From the NCBI RefSeq assembly GCF_039555335.1, contig NC_092639.1:32644353-32708352 (forward strand): a stretch of 64,000 nucleotides of DNA, written 5' to 3'. The translations under genes were made by a program, and so were the position numbers. The stretch is from Amphiura filiformis (lineage: Eukaryota; Echinodermata; Ophiuroidea; Amphilepidida; Amphiuridae). Below, one piece after another: positions 1-15,300 of this stretch. Positions within the stretch are counted from its first letter, which is position 1, and every line of letters starts with the position of its first letter. The notes beneath the pieces are model-generated. The model had not been told where the DNA came from. It saw only the letters and a program-made list of their open reading frames with translations, and searched no databases.

Positions 1-209
1 TGTGTGAGACGAACTGTCACGGTAGATTGCAATCATGCTTTTTTCCTGGGCTTTTGTTGAATGCATTTGAGTAGTCCGCCATATTTACGGGATGATATGT
101 CACATGCAAGGCCTCTATAGCCCATTCAAAATCTAGCAGTGTCTGCACAGGATAAGTAATAAAAGCATAGTAGTTTAACTACTTGCAATCCAATCAAATA
201 GTTACCTAC

Positions 210-326
210 CTTATAGAAGGAATAGTTCTCATTTCATAATGGAATCTAGGCACTGCATCACCATGTGATTGCGATACTAATACTACATCCAGGTCTTGCT
301 GACAGTTATCACGCATGTCACGAAAC
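210..326 (-). CDS. CC2D1A: CC2D1 exon 16 (last in window)
   Basis: FRDMRDNCQQDLDVVLVSQS followed by AVPRFHYEMRTIPSI aligns with the segment leading into the C2 domain (P..RFE.RTFSVI.IFP in vertebrates). Leaves in phase 2 at AAG|GTAGGT. Bases 1-209 look like intron; the next exon is outside the window. Confidence 0.88.
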
Positions 327-3300
327 CTGCACCAAATAGAAATTGTACAAAGAAAGTATGCATAATTCAGGAACACAAAACAATTTAAATGAAGTTTAAT
401 GAAGCTATATTATTACTTATGAATTCATATAAAGACAAATTAAACAAGATCTTTCCCTTTACAGAAAGCTGCTTATCACAGTGGCCTATAACACCCTATA
501 CACCATTTAGTATCGTAAAGGATGAATTAGCACATACCCATGCACCAGAGTTTACAACTTTCTTTTTCCAAAATTGTAGCTGGAAATACAAACTCCAATG
601 ACAATTAAAGTAATAAAATTACCAAACTGACATAATGTATATAGTACATTACACCAGTTGACAATTGCTCGGCTGTGTGGGACCCATACACCCAAGACCT
701 TACTAAAAAAGAGGTAAAGTCTAATGAAGGGCTGCCAGAATGGTCAACAAAAATTATGATTGGAAGACTCATACAGGAGCTGAAATGGGACAATTTATTA
801 ACAAGAAGAAAAGCGAATAAACTTGGCATACTACACAAAGCCATAGGGGGGGGGGGGGCACCTCGCTATACCGGTACAAAACTACCTGACGCCAGCCCAA
901 CAGGCGTCCGCAGATCAGGATCAAATAACTACATCGAGCAAGAATTGACTGCCACCGTTACTCATTTATTAACAGAACAATAAGGGATTGGAATAATCTC
1001 CCAGACACCATTACATCTTTATCCAACCCAGACCACTTTAAAACCGCCACCATTGACTATCTCGAGTGCAGGACAGTCAACTGAAGGACTAAGTTATACT
1101 GCGCACACCACACCCCTGCTTGTGTTATCTCGTCAAGGGAAGTTAAGCAGTATTAACGAAGAAGAAGAAGAAGAAGAAGAAGAAGAAGAAGAATTAAGGC
1201 TGAAAAAGAATTCCAATTTAATAAATACGAGACATGAGCGTAGTTTACCTTTTGACTGTTGCCACATTGCCTAGTTGGGCGTACTGCTTTTCACATGATT
1301 CACACATCTGAAAGGAAAAAAAATGAACATATTGAAATCAATAGTGATTCGTAAACAAAATGCAATGACAATTTAAGACAATACTTGAGCAGCTAAGCTA
1401 TGTCAGCCCGTTTTGAAAAGAAGAAGCAGTTATAATTAGAGTTATTAATTTCCAGTAAGTGAGTTGCTTCATATCACCATTAATTATAATATTCATTTGA
1501 ATTACTTGACAAGTGAAGCGCAGGATATTTCATAGGTATGCATTTTAATCAGATTTATAAAATTTTGTATTTGGTTTAAATCCTGGATTCAAACAACTAC
1601 ATATTCTTAACATAATCACAAAACATGTGAGAATCAAAGTCACACACAAATTTCTTGATATACAATATCTTGAAAAAAGTGATGTCAGCAGGTCTGTTAA
1701 ATCTTCAAAATACTGCAAAGATGTGACTGATGTGGAGATGGTTGCATGTCCAGTATATCAGAGGCAAGTCTGTATCTTGCATTGACTGATGTAATGAGTG
1801 ATGGTCACCATGTAATATATATAAGCACTGACTGATACCTTTAAAGTAATCATGTTGACAAAAGACTTGTGTCGCTTGCAATTACATGTCCAGTATATCA
1901 GCCGGATGTGTATCTTTCAACATTGCGATTGCGAGTCGCCATTTACAGGAAAACTATGAGAGTCGCATATATCCACACAGAGGGAATACATGATCAAAAT
2001 ATCCATAAATTAATGGCAAAGATATGACTACAACTACAATCTTCATCATGTACATGTAATGGCAGTGTCATCTCTGCTTACCTGTATTTGCTTGGTAAGT
2101 GTTTCTTTTAATCTACTATACAGCTTCTTGGGGTCACCACCTAATTCTTCTACACATTCCTGGGCCATCTCTACCAATTCTTCTGTCTCTTCTGCTCCTG
2201 GTGCATCAGGTATCTATGTTGAAGAAAATGTTAGACAAGTTATGTCAGATAAGTCTATACTAGGAATTTCAATTGAATGAACACAGCTTTCAACAGCTGT
2301 ACTCAATCCAACCGCGATTGTATATCACATATTTCAAACTACAACGCGTGAATGCACAACCTTGGATACAATACTAACCAGTCAAGACTGCGTTGACATG
2401 GTTGGATTCACTTCCGCGTTATGTAGGCACAGTTGCACCCGCTGGTGTACATCGTGCAGTGTACACAAAAAATCATCACCCTATGTCAGGCTGTGTTCAT
2501 TCAATTGAAATTTCCACTATAGTTACATAATATTATTTCAATCGTTTATTTTTTAACAGGAGCAAGGCCGAATTCCCAGTGTGAAGGAAGAAAGGTCCAT
2601 AACTGAGTCACCCACAGAAAATACTCTTGCAACTAGACCAGGCCACTAATACTTCATTTTTACTTACTTTGCACAGGTGCAGGAAAACACAGATTAGCAG
2701 CTTTTATTCATCTTCTTGGCCAAATCTGATGTAGGTTTATTTTATCATGTCATTTAATATCAAGTCTCATATAACTTCCCTCATGCTTTTTGGGAAAGGA
2801 AAGAATGAAAGAATGAAGAGAGAATATGAACAAAGAAGTTGTTTGTTTCACTCAGGATTCAAACCCCAGACCCCCTGCGTACCAAGCAGTCAATCAGCAA
2901 CCAGTAGCCATGACTGTTAACGAAACTGTGCGTATATATGACTTAGGGCTGTATGCACAGTGGTTTTATGCTGTTGAATTTTGTTGGATCAGGGAGGGTT
3001 ATGGTTTTAAAATAATAGTTTTTACTTTTTACTCAGGATAACCGCTCAATATATATAGAAGTTCAGATACTTACACTCTCCATGTTTACAGGGAGTCCAT
3101 TCTCTGCTGCTTCAATCATTGGATCAAATCCCTGAAAAAATAGCGCAAACAGAATTCAAGTTACGTTAATTTTTCTTTAGTTTATTTCCAATTAAGCTAT
3201 GGAACTGTAAACTGTAGGAGGGAAACACAAACAGTAAATGATCTAATAAGGATAATCCCCAAAGATGGGTCACTCAAATAAATGTGCTACTCATGTTGGA

Positions 3301-6300
3301 GGTACCCTGATTTAGTCCCCATGAATAACAGTCCAATATGATGAATTTCTCATAGCATTACGTATTGACCTATACAAAGTCCACATCACTATCGCAGTCT
3401 AATATCCCCGGTTCAATGTACATACCTTGGCCATTTTGAGTAGTCGTTTGGCCTCCTCCATATCACCTTCTTTCTTTGCTTTCAATGCCATTGCCATCAA
3501 TTTCTTCTTTCTCTGGTGTAATGTCTGAAGCTGTTTTTGGTTGGCACTCATACGTACTGAAAGCAGTAGATACAATCATGAGATGAGAAAACATGATCTG
3601 AAGCTTTTCATAGCTGTTTTTTACAGACAGTGATCACTCTTGAATGCGACTAGCCGACTATTATTTCATGCATTTTCATAATCCCTTCCAAAATTGTTAC
3701 TGTGCTAACATACACAGATATACTATTGTGTTGTGTATCTTGGGTAGGAAAGAAACTTTCTTTTGTCAATGTATGTGTCGTACATTTAAGCAACCTATGA
3801 CAATATACAGTCGCATAGATTTAGTCTCTTTGTATAGTACAACCTTTTACCTTCAAAAGGAAGTAAATTTTCTGTGATGCAAATAGACGATACAGCCTTT
3901 TACTAGGCCTGATGTCACAATGTTCATCTGTAACTTACTTTGTTTCTTCGGATCAATTGCTGGTGCTGCAGCTGGCTTTGCACGGGGTGCTGGTGCTGGT
4001 CTGCTTGGACTTGGCCCTTGCCCTGCTGTCTGACCTGTACAAAAAATGATATGCAAATCAGCAAAAGAATATAATGATAACACAGCTGAAGCAGAGTTAG
4101 TAATAATTTTTCCGTATTTCACAGTGCTCATAAGGGTCAACAAAATGCAGCACACTTTGAGGTTAATTTTAGCAATAGCTTTATAAGTGACAATGTTGCC
4201 TTGTTTGCATTTTCAAAATCAACTTTAGCAACAAATCTAAACCACTCCTTTATGTTACATTCCAAGGGGTTAGCCTAAGATGACACCACTTGCAATAGCT
4301 GTCACAATCCTGGAAAAAAATGTTGGCACACTTTGCCTGTCTTTTGGTATATCTCTGCCCCCTCCCTCAATTCAATGTTGGACAAAGCTATGTTGTCTGT
4401 AGGTCAGTGAAACCCTCCAACATTGATAGATAGGGAGTGGGGAAGGGTGAGATAAAGGAAGGAGTCTGTGCTTCACATATTATAGCACATGAATGTTTCA
4501 CTCGCCTTTCCAATTTTGATAGGGCACACATTTCAATTATTTGGTACAAGTATGTCCGCTATTAAGGCTGTGACCTATCGGGTAATGACGATTCGGTACC
4601 CGAGGTAAATTTCAAGGCGGGTAACGGTACCCGTATCAAACGTAAAAACCCAAAAAAAACAAAATTTTTTTTTTTTAAGTTATTTATTTTTTAGGCTTTG
4701 TAGTGTCCCTGGACCTAGAGCTAAACGCTAGGATCATTCATGGTTAACTTAAAAAAAAAAAAAAAAATTTAGGCCTATGTGTTTTGAATAAATTTGTACT
4801 CATGTCATACTCTATTAATGATTTCAAAATGGATACAAATTCAATGCATTTTGAAATCATTAAAAGAGTATGACATGAGTACAAATTTATTCAAAACACA
4901 TAGGCCTTCTTTCTTTCTTTTTTTGAATAAGTCAACAATGAATGATCCTAGCATTTAGCTCTAGGTCCAAGGACACTACAAAGCCGAAAAATAAATAACT
5001 TTAAAAAAAAAAAAAAAAAACATTTTTTTTTTTTTTTAAATTCGGGTAATCCGTAAATGGAATTTGTATCCGGAAAGGAAAAACGGGCGGGTACCGAATA
5101 TCCGGGCTTGAGTCACTGCCTTATCCGCTATTTTTTCCAGGATATCAGATATGTACAACATAAAACGCCAAAATTTTCAAATGTCTATTGGGCAGCTATT
5201 GCAGAAAGAACTTTCTTTCACTAATAACCCCTTGAAATATGTGACATGATCAAGGGGAATGAGTCACATGTCGGCCCTGGTCGAAAATGAGTTTTACACA
5301 TGTTTCTAAAGAGGACATGTTGATACGAATTTCTTTTGTGAAGTTACGTCAATTTATCAATCGCTGAAAACAGTATAAAACAAAAGAATTTTAACACTTT
5401 CTTTGCCAATATCTCAAAATCAATATTAACGACATCCGACTCATTTCCCTTGATCTTGTCACATATAACAATTGTGTAAGTATGAAAGCCATCACCCAAA
5501 CTGTCTTCCAACTAACCTGAAACACTGGCACCTGGTGCAGGTGCCCTAGCCTTTGGTGGCAATGCTGGAGGTGGTTGCTGCTGAGATGGCGGTGGTGGAG
5601 CTGGATCTGGCCCACCTGGACTAGGCCTTGCTGATCCCTGACCTCCTATTGGAATAGGTGGGAAATCTGGCAATGATGGTAGCTCATTATAGTCTATGGG
5701 TCGGCCGGATTTGGCCTTCTTGATTGCGTCAACATATTGCTACAAGGAAAATACACAGAAAACTAAATTACATTCCAATAAATAACATTTAGTACATTAG
5801 CACTATTTTAGCTGTTTGGGGAACCAAGAATTGTTCAATATCTAGAACACTAGCTTAATAGTTACATTGACTTATGAGCATGTGGGTTGGAAACCCTGTC
5901 ATGGCCACAGGTTGCATCCTTGGGCAACAAGGCACGTTATCTCTCTTGTCCAACTCCACCCAGGTGTAAATGGGGAACTGTTATGGGTGCAGTCATACCG
6001 GGGTTGGCTGCTAAATGGTGTGATGTATCCTAGTAGCAGCGGAATAAATGTGTGACTCTTTGATATCCATTTTATTACAAATTTATGATATAAAATGTCT
6101 ACATTTATTTATTTAATTACCTATTTAAGAATACTTTGAACATAATACATTGAACATCGTTCTAAGAAGGTACAAAAGTATGCAGTTATAATGCACACAA
6201 ATTAAATGGAATCAATTTTGTTAATAACATTTTAAATGACATGCCTTTTCTCTGTCCCCCTTTAAGAACTTTGAAACTTATAAAGCTGAATGACTGGTAC

Positions 6301-9300
6301 CTATGCTTCAGGGAACAAAATTATTATTGTTAATGACACTTCTAGCTTTGGAAAACCTGAAACATAATGTTACATTTACATATTACATTTACATGTGACA
6401 TTGTCTTGTATTGAATTTCTAGATGGGACGCTAGAAAGTACAAGGCATTGTGGGTAAGGACAACTGATTATATTCCTTTTATCAGTGTACATAAAGTCTC
6501 AACACAAATCCACCACAACGTCACCCGACACCGAGTCTTAAGCAAGGGTGAAAATAAGTGGGAGACAGGAGCTGTTTGGCCCCCTGAAACCCTGAAATGG
6601 CCCCTGGTCCCATCTAAATTTAAGCTGACCAGGGGACACTGTTGTTCAGAAACTGGCCTCCGGTCACTATACCCAAAAATTCAATTCCATAGCCATTGAT
6701 GCATGATGAACTTATCCAGAACAAATATTGGCCCCTTGTTGATTAGAAGTGGCCCCTGGTTCCATGTTGAATGAAGTGAACCAGGGGCCATTTTGTGTAA
6801 AAAGGAGCCCCTGGTTCATAATTTCTTATTTTCACCCTTGGTCTTAAGTGATAATTGTACAGTTTCCAACTCGTCTAACCACATACAAGTTTCGTAGCAT
6901 AGAAAAAATACTTACTTTGTGTGCGCGCCCCATCCTCCTGGCTTTACTAGTATTTTCTTCTGCCTTTGCTTTAGTCATGATCTCCTTATACCTTGCTTCT
7001 CTTTGCTGCAAAGCTTCCAGTACTGTCTTCGGTTGTGGCATCCCTGGTATTGTCTGAGGTTGGTCTGATGCAGCGGATGTTGTTGCAGCAGGTGTTCCAT
7101 CAGGAGCATCAATTCTTTGTTGCTTGGCTGGAGAAACAGATGTTGGAGCAGATGCTGTAGGAAAATTAATATACAAATAAAACTTTGCTTATTTGCTATT
7201 TTCCTCCTCCCAGTCAAAACCATGCATGGAGGGGAGGGGGGGGATCAAACTCATTACAATTAGCATTGGGATCTCATCTCACGTATTGAACCAATACCTT
7301 TCCCTATGAGTGTGGGTTTTATTTTTTTCAATCTCCATATTTTAGCGCAACCACCGCTAGCTGATAAACCTCTCCGACCCGCCTTAAGCAGTCCAGTTAG
7401 CACAATCAGTAAGGTACATGACTGTGGTACATAGTGTGTGATGTTACAAAATCAAGGCCATCAATATTATCTTTCTCATCTCATGGTATTTGAAACTTGA
7501 GCTAACTTCAAACTCCCCTGGAAAAAGAATTGAATTGTCCCAGTCTACCCATACAAAACTTGGGGGAGTTGATCATGGCTGCCATGCTTAATTCTATAGG
7601 TAGGCTAATTAAGGTTCTGCACCTGTATAGAGCTGAATCCCTGAATGATACAATGGTTTATAAGGCGTATCTTTACTTTCTGTAAAGTGCAATGGTCGTA
7701 TTGGATTGATCAGTTGAACGAGTGAGAAGACTGATTGATTGATTGATGAGTGTTTACTGCACTATTAGCTAGCTGATCAATTTATCTATCGATTGACTGT
7801 CACCACCTGTCAAATTTTTAAAGCTATTTATATTTTTCCTTGTTTATCAAACTTGACCATACCCTTTTTGAATTTACTATCTTTACAAAATAAAAAGGGA
7901 GAAAATTAAATACTATCAGACAAACTTACATGGTGGTACTTGGCCTGGAGGTGGAGGCATGTTACTCAGGTCCACTTCTTCATTATTCCCAACTGCAGTG
8001 ATTACCATATCAAATTGCTGAAAGTAAATCAACATGACAAATGAAAACAATGCAAAACTTTACAGAGAAGCAGCAAACCCCACAAAATCTCACGCCCTGG
8101 GTGCCCTCCCTGGAATGGGATAGAGCTGCTTAAAACATAGGGACCCTGCCCAAAATACCCCAGGTAAGGTTTGGGTTCTGGAGTACCATATGGTCAAAAA
8201 GATACGAACCCCCCCCAAAAAAAATAAATAAATAAAATCCGGGAAAAAAACACCACAGAATGTACGTACAAATTGTGCAGCATATAATCCCGTCACATCA
8301 AAACATACCTCTTGTCGGCAATGGCCATTTTGCACAGCAGACCGTCTAATGTGTAAAATAATGAAAAATCTAGTCCCAAGGTTAATTTTTGGATTTCACC
8401 GCAAAATGCATCTTTCAAGTTTATAGTTTCAGAAAATCCACTTCAAATTCCCCAAAATATAATTTAAAGTTATTAAAAATAATGACAAACTACTCAAGTA
8501 GACATGTTGGCATGCATAACTTAATCTTTAGGCCCTGTTTTCTCAATATGTGGTATATATTGATTGGTTAATAACTTAACAACCGAATGTCAGATCCCAG
8601 TGAAATTGGTATTATTTTCGAGTGTAAGGTCCTCCCTTCATCTGATATGAAAAATTCATTTTCCATGTTTTACTCCAAGAGGTATGTTTTGATGTGATGG
8701 GTCACATATAGCACTAGCAATTCTAAGAGCCAAACCGGGAGGCAAAATTCAACCAAAAAGGCAACTAATACCTATTTTACTTGAATGTTTGTTAATCTAA
8801 TGGGATGATGCAGGATTATTGTTACTTTGTCACTTTTGTGAATCCCAGCCTTGCTTATTTTGCCAACATATATGTCATGCAAGACAGAATTGTCCTATCC
8901 TACATGTACTTGCCTTCATAACCTTGATGTACTCTGATGCAGTAGCAACATCACCTGCTTTCTTGGCCTGTAATGCAGCTGTCTTGTACTGATTTCTCCT
9001 CTCATGTAACAATGTAAGCCTTGGATCTGTGAATTATAATAGGAGCATTGAATTAGATCCAACAAGGAAGGCTCTGTCAAGTATGCATACTGAACGCGAT
9101 ATCCCATTTGATATCCAAACACCCTATAGGAGACCTGACCTTAAATCTTTCACACAGGGCATCTGTGAGTTACCTGAATGGGCGACTCAAGTCTACACTC
9201 CCTGTGTGAAAGATTAAGGTCATGTCTTCCATAGGGAGTGTATGGATTTCAACTGGAATAGCTTAATAAATAAAGCGATTCTGCTATATATTCAAGATTG

Positions 9301-12300
9301 ATGTGTTTGGTATACACTAATCCGACGAGCCAAGTGATGGTCAACATTCATTACGCCATTACTGTGGGCCATCTGCACCAAATTGGGTGGAAAAGCACTG
9401 CTTCAAAATCAATCTTATAAAATTCTAGCATGTTGTAAACAAGTACTGACATCAGTGCAATAGATTATGTTGCAAGCAAGAAGTTGGTATGTATCAAGTT
9501 GTGTAGTGACATTGTTCCACCTGAACCTGTCTTTGGCATGTCAAGTATGTTGTAAACAAGTATGTATCCATACTGAGGTCAATGACATCAGTGCAACGGA
9601 CTACACCAGGCACAAAAAGAAACTCGTCAGTTATATTCATCCTTGCTGTTCAATATCTTGATAATTTTGGATTATTCTGAAATATACATTTTGTTAATTG
9701 GACTTTTCTTTCTCATTTGACACCCTGTTCGTGAACATTGAGCAAGAATTGACCAAGATATGCGCCTCCAAACTCTCAAACCCCAATGCAATTTTAACAA
9801 TTCAATTGTGCCTGTTACACTGTGCTTTATTGATTGGCCCGTGGTGCTTGTGTGCAATACAACGATGCGTTCCCATTGAAAATCGTTGAAAATACAACTT
9901 TTGATTTTGGGGTTTGAGGCTTTGGAGGCGCATATCTTGGTTAATTCTTGTTTGTTTTTCACGAACAGGGTGTCAAATGAGAAAGCAAAGTCCAATTAAC
10001 AAAATGTATATTTCAGAATAATCCAAAATTATCAAGTTATTGAACAGCAAGGATGAATATAACTGACGAGTTTCTTTTTGTGCCTGGTGTATGTTGCAAA
10101 GTGTCAAGTTGGCACAAAGTCAGTGACACTATAACACCTACACATGTCTTTGCAATGTTAAGTATGTATCACTACTGAGGTCAATGACATCAGTGCAATA
10201 AATTATGTTGCAAAATAACAAGTTGATATGTATCGACTCAAGGTCAGTGACATTGTAACGCTTGTCTTTGGAAAGTCAATTTGTGAACAAGTATGTATCA
10301 ATATTGAGGTCACTGACTTCAGTTGACTATGTTGCAATGTAAACCCTGAAGTATCAAAGTATGTGACCACTGTTACTTGGTTATTGCGCATAGCTGCGCA
10401 TCGCTGATTGTGTATTTATTACACGATGGCTGCAGGTTATTTGCTTGTATATTAATGTAATGATTAAAATTTATAAATATGTATAGCAAAACTTGTTTAA
10501 TAATAACCAGCCAAGTTCAATTGCTACAAGGGCCAATTTGACCACAAACTTATGCCTGCGCCATGACTACAGACAAAGAACAACATCAGCATCAGAGTTT
10601 ACTCTCTCTGGAAATTGGGTGTGCCAAATTAAGCATTTTGCCCTCAAATTGGCCCAATTTTTGTAATAAACCTAATTGTAATAAAGCATTGCAAGTTTGT
10701 GTGTGCCAAATCTAATTTTCACTGCCAAAATTGCGACATACAGCCTCTGAGTAAACACTGATCAGCATTATACTGGGATATACAGTAGTCTGAATACAAA
10801 CAAATTCTCACCGGTAGAAGATGCTGCCACTGAAGTAGATCCCTGTGACGAAGACTGTGCCCTGCTTGGCACTTCAGGTGGTTGTGACACACTCTCTGCT
10901 GGGCTATGGTGCATCCTAGGCTCTACAGTTGGTGGGTGCATCCGAGGCTCTACAGGTGGTGGTTGCATCCTAGGCTCTACAGTTGGTGGGTGCATCCTAG
11001 GCTCTACAGTTGGTGGTGTTTGTACCACATTATTTGGTGGTGATGATGCATCAGGAGTGAGGAGGTTGGCAGAGGGCGCTGCTGGTTTCATAACTGCTAC
11101 CTGGGGCGGTATCTCAGATTCATCGATTTTCTTACCTGTCTGTGCTTTCTTCATCAAGTCGGTCAATGTCTAATACAATGTAAATAAATATGAAGAATTT
11201 AGAAATTGCTTGTTTTTTATAGCTGCATCTTTTAGCTCAGATTTAAAGGCCCATTCAGTGATTTGCTCATCCGGATGATTGTAAAAATCATCAAAATTCA
11301 GATTTTGGTACCTTTGTCATTGTCATAGATGTGCTAACATAGCCTACGAGTGACTCAGCCGAAAGCTGTGTATTTAAGACAAAATAAGACATTTTACAGG
11401 AATCTGTAATTTGGATACTGACAGTGTCTAAATTAGCTATGTGTATTTGAACGGGGCTTTAACTTCGTCAGTACTGCTGTTTTCTTCGTTTTTTGCCAAA
11501 TTTGTCATTTCAAAAATACCAAATGACAATTTGAATGACGTATCCTTCACTTTTAAGCAATTTATAAACAATTATAATTTTTTTTTTACACTTGCGCTGG
11601 GATCACTGAATGGGTCTTTAAGCACTCATCTGTTGAAATCTGTCAAGAAATATAGACATGCGATGATCCAAAATCCCAAAGAAGATGCAAATTCAAATGT
11701 TGCAGATTACTCCATTGGATGCCCTATTGATTTGTACACAAACCTGCTTTCCATTGATAAGAACATCAAAATGCAACTTTGGTTTTGTTCATTACTTGGG
11801 TTTTAATTCACTCTTTCCTTAATTCTCAACTGATTTCAACAAATGAAATCTTAAATCAGAGCTGAAGGGTATCTGCTTAGGATATCTTTTGTTTGTTTGT
11901 TTTATTTCTTCTTTCACCTGGGACACTAAATCAGTTGAAAACACAATTAATCATCTGTTCTTCTTTGAGGCCCAGGGATATTTTAGGATATACAGGGGTG
12001 AACATAACTGGTACCTAAATTTGTTTTCTATCTATATAATAAAAAAAACATTAAATCTACACCGTCTGTTGTGCCAATTCTTGTCCTCAAGTAAAGAAAT
12101 TATTATTACATATACTTTCATTTGAAAGATAATGCATTATATAAATTAATTTCATTTCATCTTTCATACACTTCGGCAACTTGAGCACTGTATGCGGATT
12201 ACTTGGAATGCCTCTTCCATCTGGCATCTCTGCAGAAAACACATCGCAAAAGTGACTTGTTTGCTCAGGTTAGAAAATATGTTCACACATGATGTTTTTA

Positions 12301-15300
12301 GTCAGAAACACATCTAAAGAGTGTTTCTACTATATAGAACTGGGGCTCAAACACTGCTGAAGACCTCAGCATTGCTGCATATAGTTGTTTTTACAGACTG
12401 GGAACTTTTGGTGTGTTCAAGAACTAAATTATGTCCGACACACCATTATTGGCCTTATGGGCATGTCTTATGGCACATCCCAACACTTTACTTAGAACCT
12501 TACATATCACTAAATCCACTAGTTTATCTTACCTTAGAACCTTACATATCACTAAATCCACTAGTTTATCATACCTTAGCACCCCTGGCATATCTCCTAG
12601 CTTTTGATGTTTCCCCTGCTGCCTCAGCACTGGTTAAAGCTGCCCTATAGTTGTCTAATCTGTCCTTCAACACGGTTTGGATGTCTGCAGCTTCCGGAGC
12701 CTGTAAAATACGCAATAGATATACAATTCTCAGGTGGAAAAATCCTGAAATGGTGTCTGCTATTAGGGATCAATAAGAACACTCATAAGTTTGGTCTTTA
12801 AAAGGTCCCTTGAATTGAATTTTCCCAGCTTAGATTTCACAGCTTGAACAAGAAAGACATCAGCCAGCAATTCATCTACCTGTGTTTTGGTTAGAGAAAC
12901 ATGACAATGGGTATCATAAAATGACCAAAACCCATAATAAGTGTTGATTGTTAGTAAAATCACATTTTGCCTTGCTGAATTTCCAAATGAACAAAACAAT
13001 CCACATCCAAATAGAAGTAAGTAGATTTATATTTAAGTGTGTAGTAAGTTTACTACTTACCTTATGCATTTGTTTGGGAGGCACCTGCGGAGATGGCTTT
13101 GGTGAAGGCATAGGTGATGGTCCCGATTCATTTAGTTCATCTAACTCAGCCTGTGGAAAATCAATTTTGACTTGCATTATCTCAAGCTTACAAATTTCAC
13201 AGTCTGTATAATGTAAAAGCATTTAACTTTAAACTTACATTTCATTTCTTAGACCTAATGTATCATCGTAAGTTTTCATATTAGATCAGGCCTGAGAGTG
13301 TGTCTTTGCAAAAATATCTGTTTTTGGAGAACGGAGGGTCTAGATCAACTAAAGAAATCTGAAATTATTTAAACCATACATGCTTTTGTATACAACAAGT
13401 GTAGAAAAAAATCTGGAAGTTGAAAAAAAAATATCTGGAAACATTAAAATCTGGTCTCTCACACCCCTGTATTAGATATTCTGCATGGGCACTACATCAC
13501 ACTTCTCTCTGAGCAGAACATAGTTGAGATAATCTGTGCCACCAAAACCCATTTGGCTTTAGAAGCATTCATTTGAAAGACCAACTAGATCTGCTGAGTG
13601 TTTCACTCTGGTAAAATCTGGTTTTGTGCATGTCTTAGGCAGTGATGTCATCAGCAAATTCTAGAACTGTGATCTTCAGCTGGCTGTCTTCTTGATTTTA
13701 CTATCAAGCCTATGCTGATGATATACTGACCAACCGCCAGCCTCTGGACTCATGATATAGTTGAGGGCTATGAGGGCTATTGTGGGCACAAAACAACTGA
13801 TGTTCCAGTAATTGATGCATTTGATAATCGAACACTTACCAATAAATCAGGATCATCAATATCCTCATCGTCGTCTTCATCGACACTCTTCATGGCATCA
13901 GCAGCCATTTTGTCAATTGCTGCCATTGGTACTGTTAAATATTTAAGCAAACCATAGATCAATAATACATAGATTGGAAGATGTGCGCAAAAGCCCTCTG
14001 AATTCATCTTTAAAATTGGCTAACTGCAGAGCAGTGTAGCATGCACAGAGCATTCAACTTGTCAGCACTTGCCACTTATACACTTACTACTAGCTTTCTT
14101 GTTCTCTCATGCTACTTTCAGTTCAATAACAGGTCAAATCATCATTTCCCAAAGACCTACCTTCTGGGGGTACAAGGCAAACAATTGGCAATTAATTTAT
14201 GCTGTACCATGTATCACAATTTATCAAATCTGTCTATCCTACCGGGCATGATGAACTATTCTTAAAAAACATTGTTAAAAACCCTGAAAAGTAGTGTGAA
14301 AATGGCTAAAAAGACATAAAAACAGGTTAAAAATAAATAAAATTTTGTAAATTTGAACAACAAGAAACCTGATTTCAGGTTTTAACCTGACAATTCTTAT
14401 AAATGCCTATTTTACAGCATTTGTTTTCCATAACAAAAATGCATGATTAACCTTTCCAAATATATGTAAATTTCCAAATTTTACAAATCAAGTTAGCATG
14501 CAGTTTAAGATATGCATGGTGGACACACACCATTTGTATCCACAATATTGTGATTTTCTAAACCAAATTTGTAGATCTACGGCTTACACTTACTTGTAGG
14601 CCTACAAGCCATATGCTTTTGATAACATTTCTCTATCTAAGTCTGTAAACAAACCTTTTTGCTTTGGCGGTGGCGCTCTTGCCCTTGCAGCCCTGCTGGT
14701 TGGGACATCTTCATCATCTTCCATGAGAGCAGCCAATTCTGCCTCCAGTGTTGCATCATCTTCATCTTGTGGTAGATTAAGGCCAGGCACACCTAAACTT
14801 GACAGGTCCGGAATCCCCAAACCCAACTGTGAAAACAAATAATATAAAAAGGTTATTGTTACTTGAACTTATACTTCCTTATTTTTCTTTCACAACATTA
14901 GGACTAACTGGTACCGGTAACCAATTCACATGTATATGCAAAGCTCACATTATAGGATATTGGTACAGGGTCTTATGCAGGATTTGCAGGTTTGGGTGTG
15001 TAAATTAATAAAAAACTGGGTGTGTAAATTTAAGATTTATGTACAAAGTATAGGCCTTGTGGGCAAAAACTGGGTGTGTATACAAATTTGGGTGTGTCAA
15101 ACACTCCCTACATGGCTGGCTGCCTTCCAATAGTGATTTCACTCTTTCGTAGAATGCAAATTGCAAAGTGTTATTTCACCAGGTGAAGATTTGGCTTATG
15201 AGTTTAAAAGACCGGGTGGGAGTGATATAACTGGGAAAATATTAAATATTATTACGAGTTAATACTGGGCGGGAGTGATAACTGGGAAATTATTATCAGT

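Larger units (their letters stand above)
12701..14654. other. CC2D1 introns 2-4, no recognisable element outside exons
   Basis: The DNA between exons 2 and 5, apart from exons 3 and 4, is A+T-rich. I see no paired arms, coding remnants or tRNA-like boxes. Confidence 0.5.

Noticed and set aside
1-155. A further CC2D1 exon at the left edge
   Set aside because: An acceptor-like site is present, but the translation soon hits a stop and does not match the C2 region.
1053-1274. Frame with a poly-Glu run
   Set aside because: It is the (GAA)n tail of a LINE fragment read through, not a protein.
2826-3041. Frame containing DSNPRPPAYQ
   Set aside because: This peptide is the usual artefact of reading a tRNA-derived SINE in antisense.
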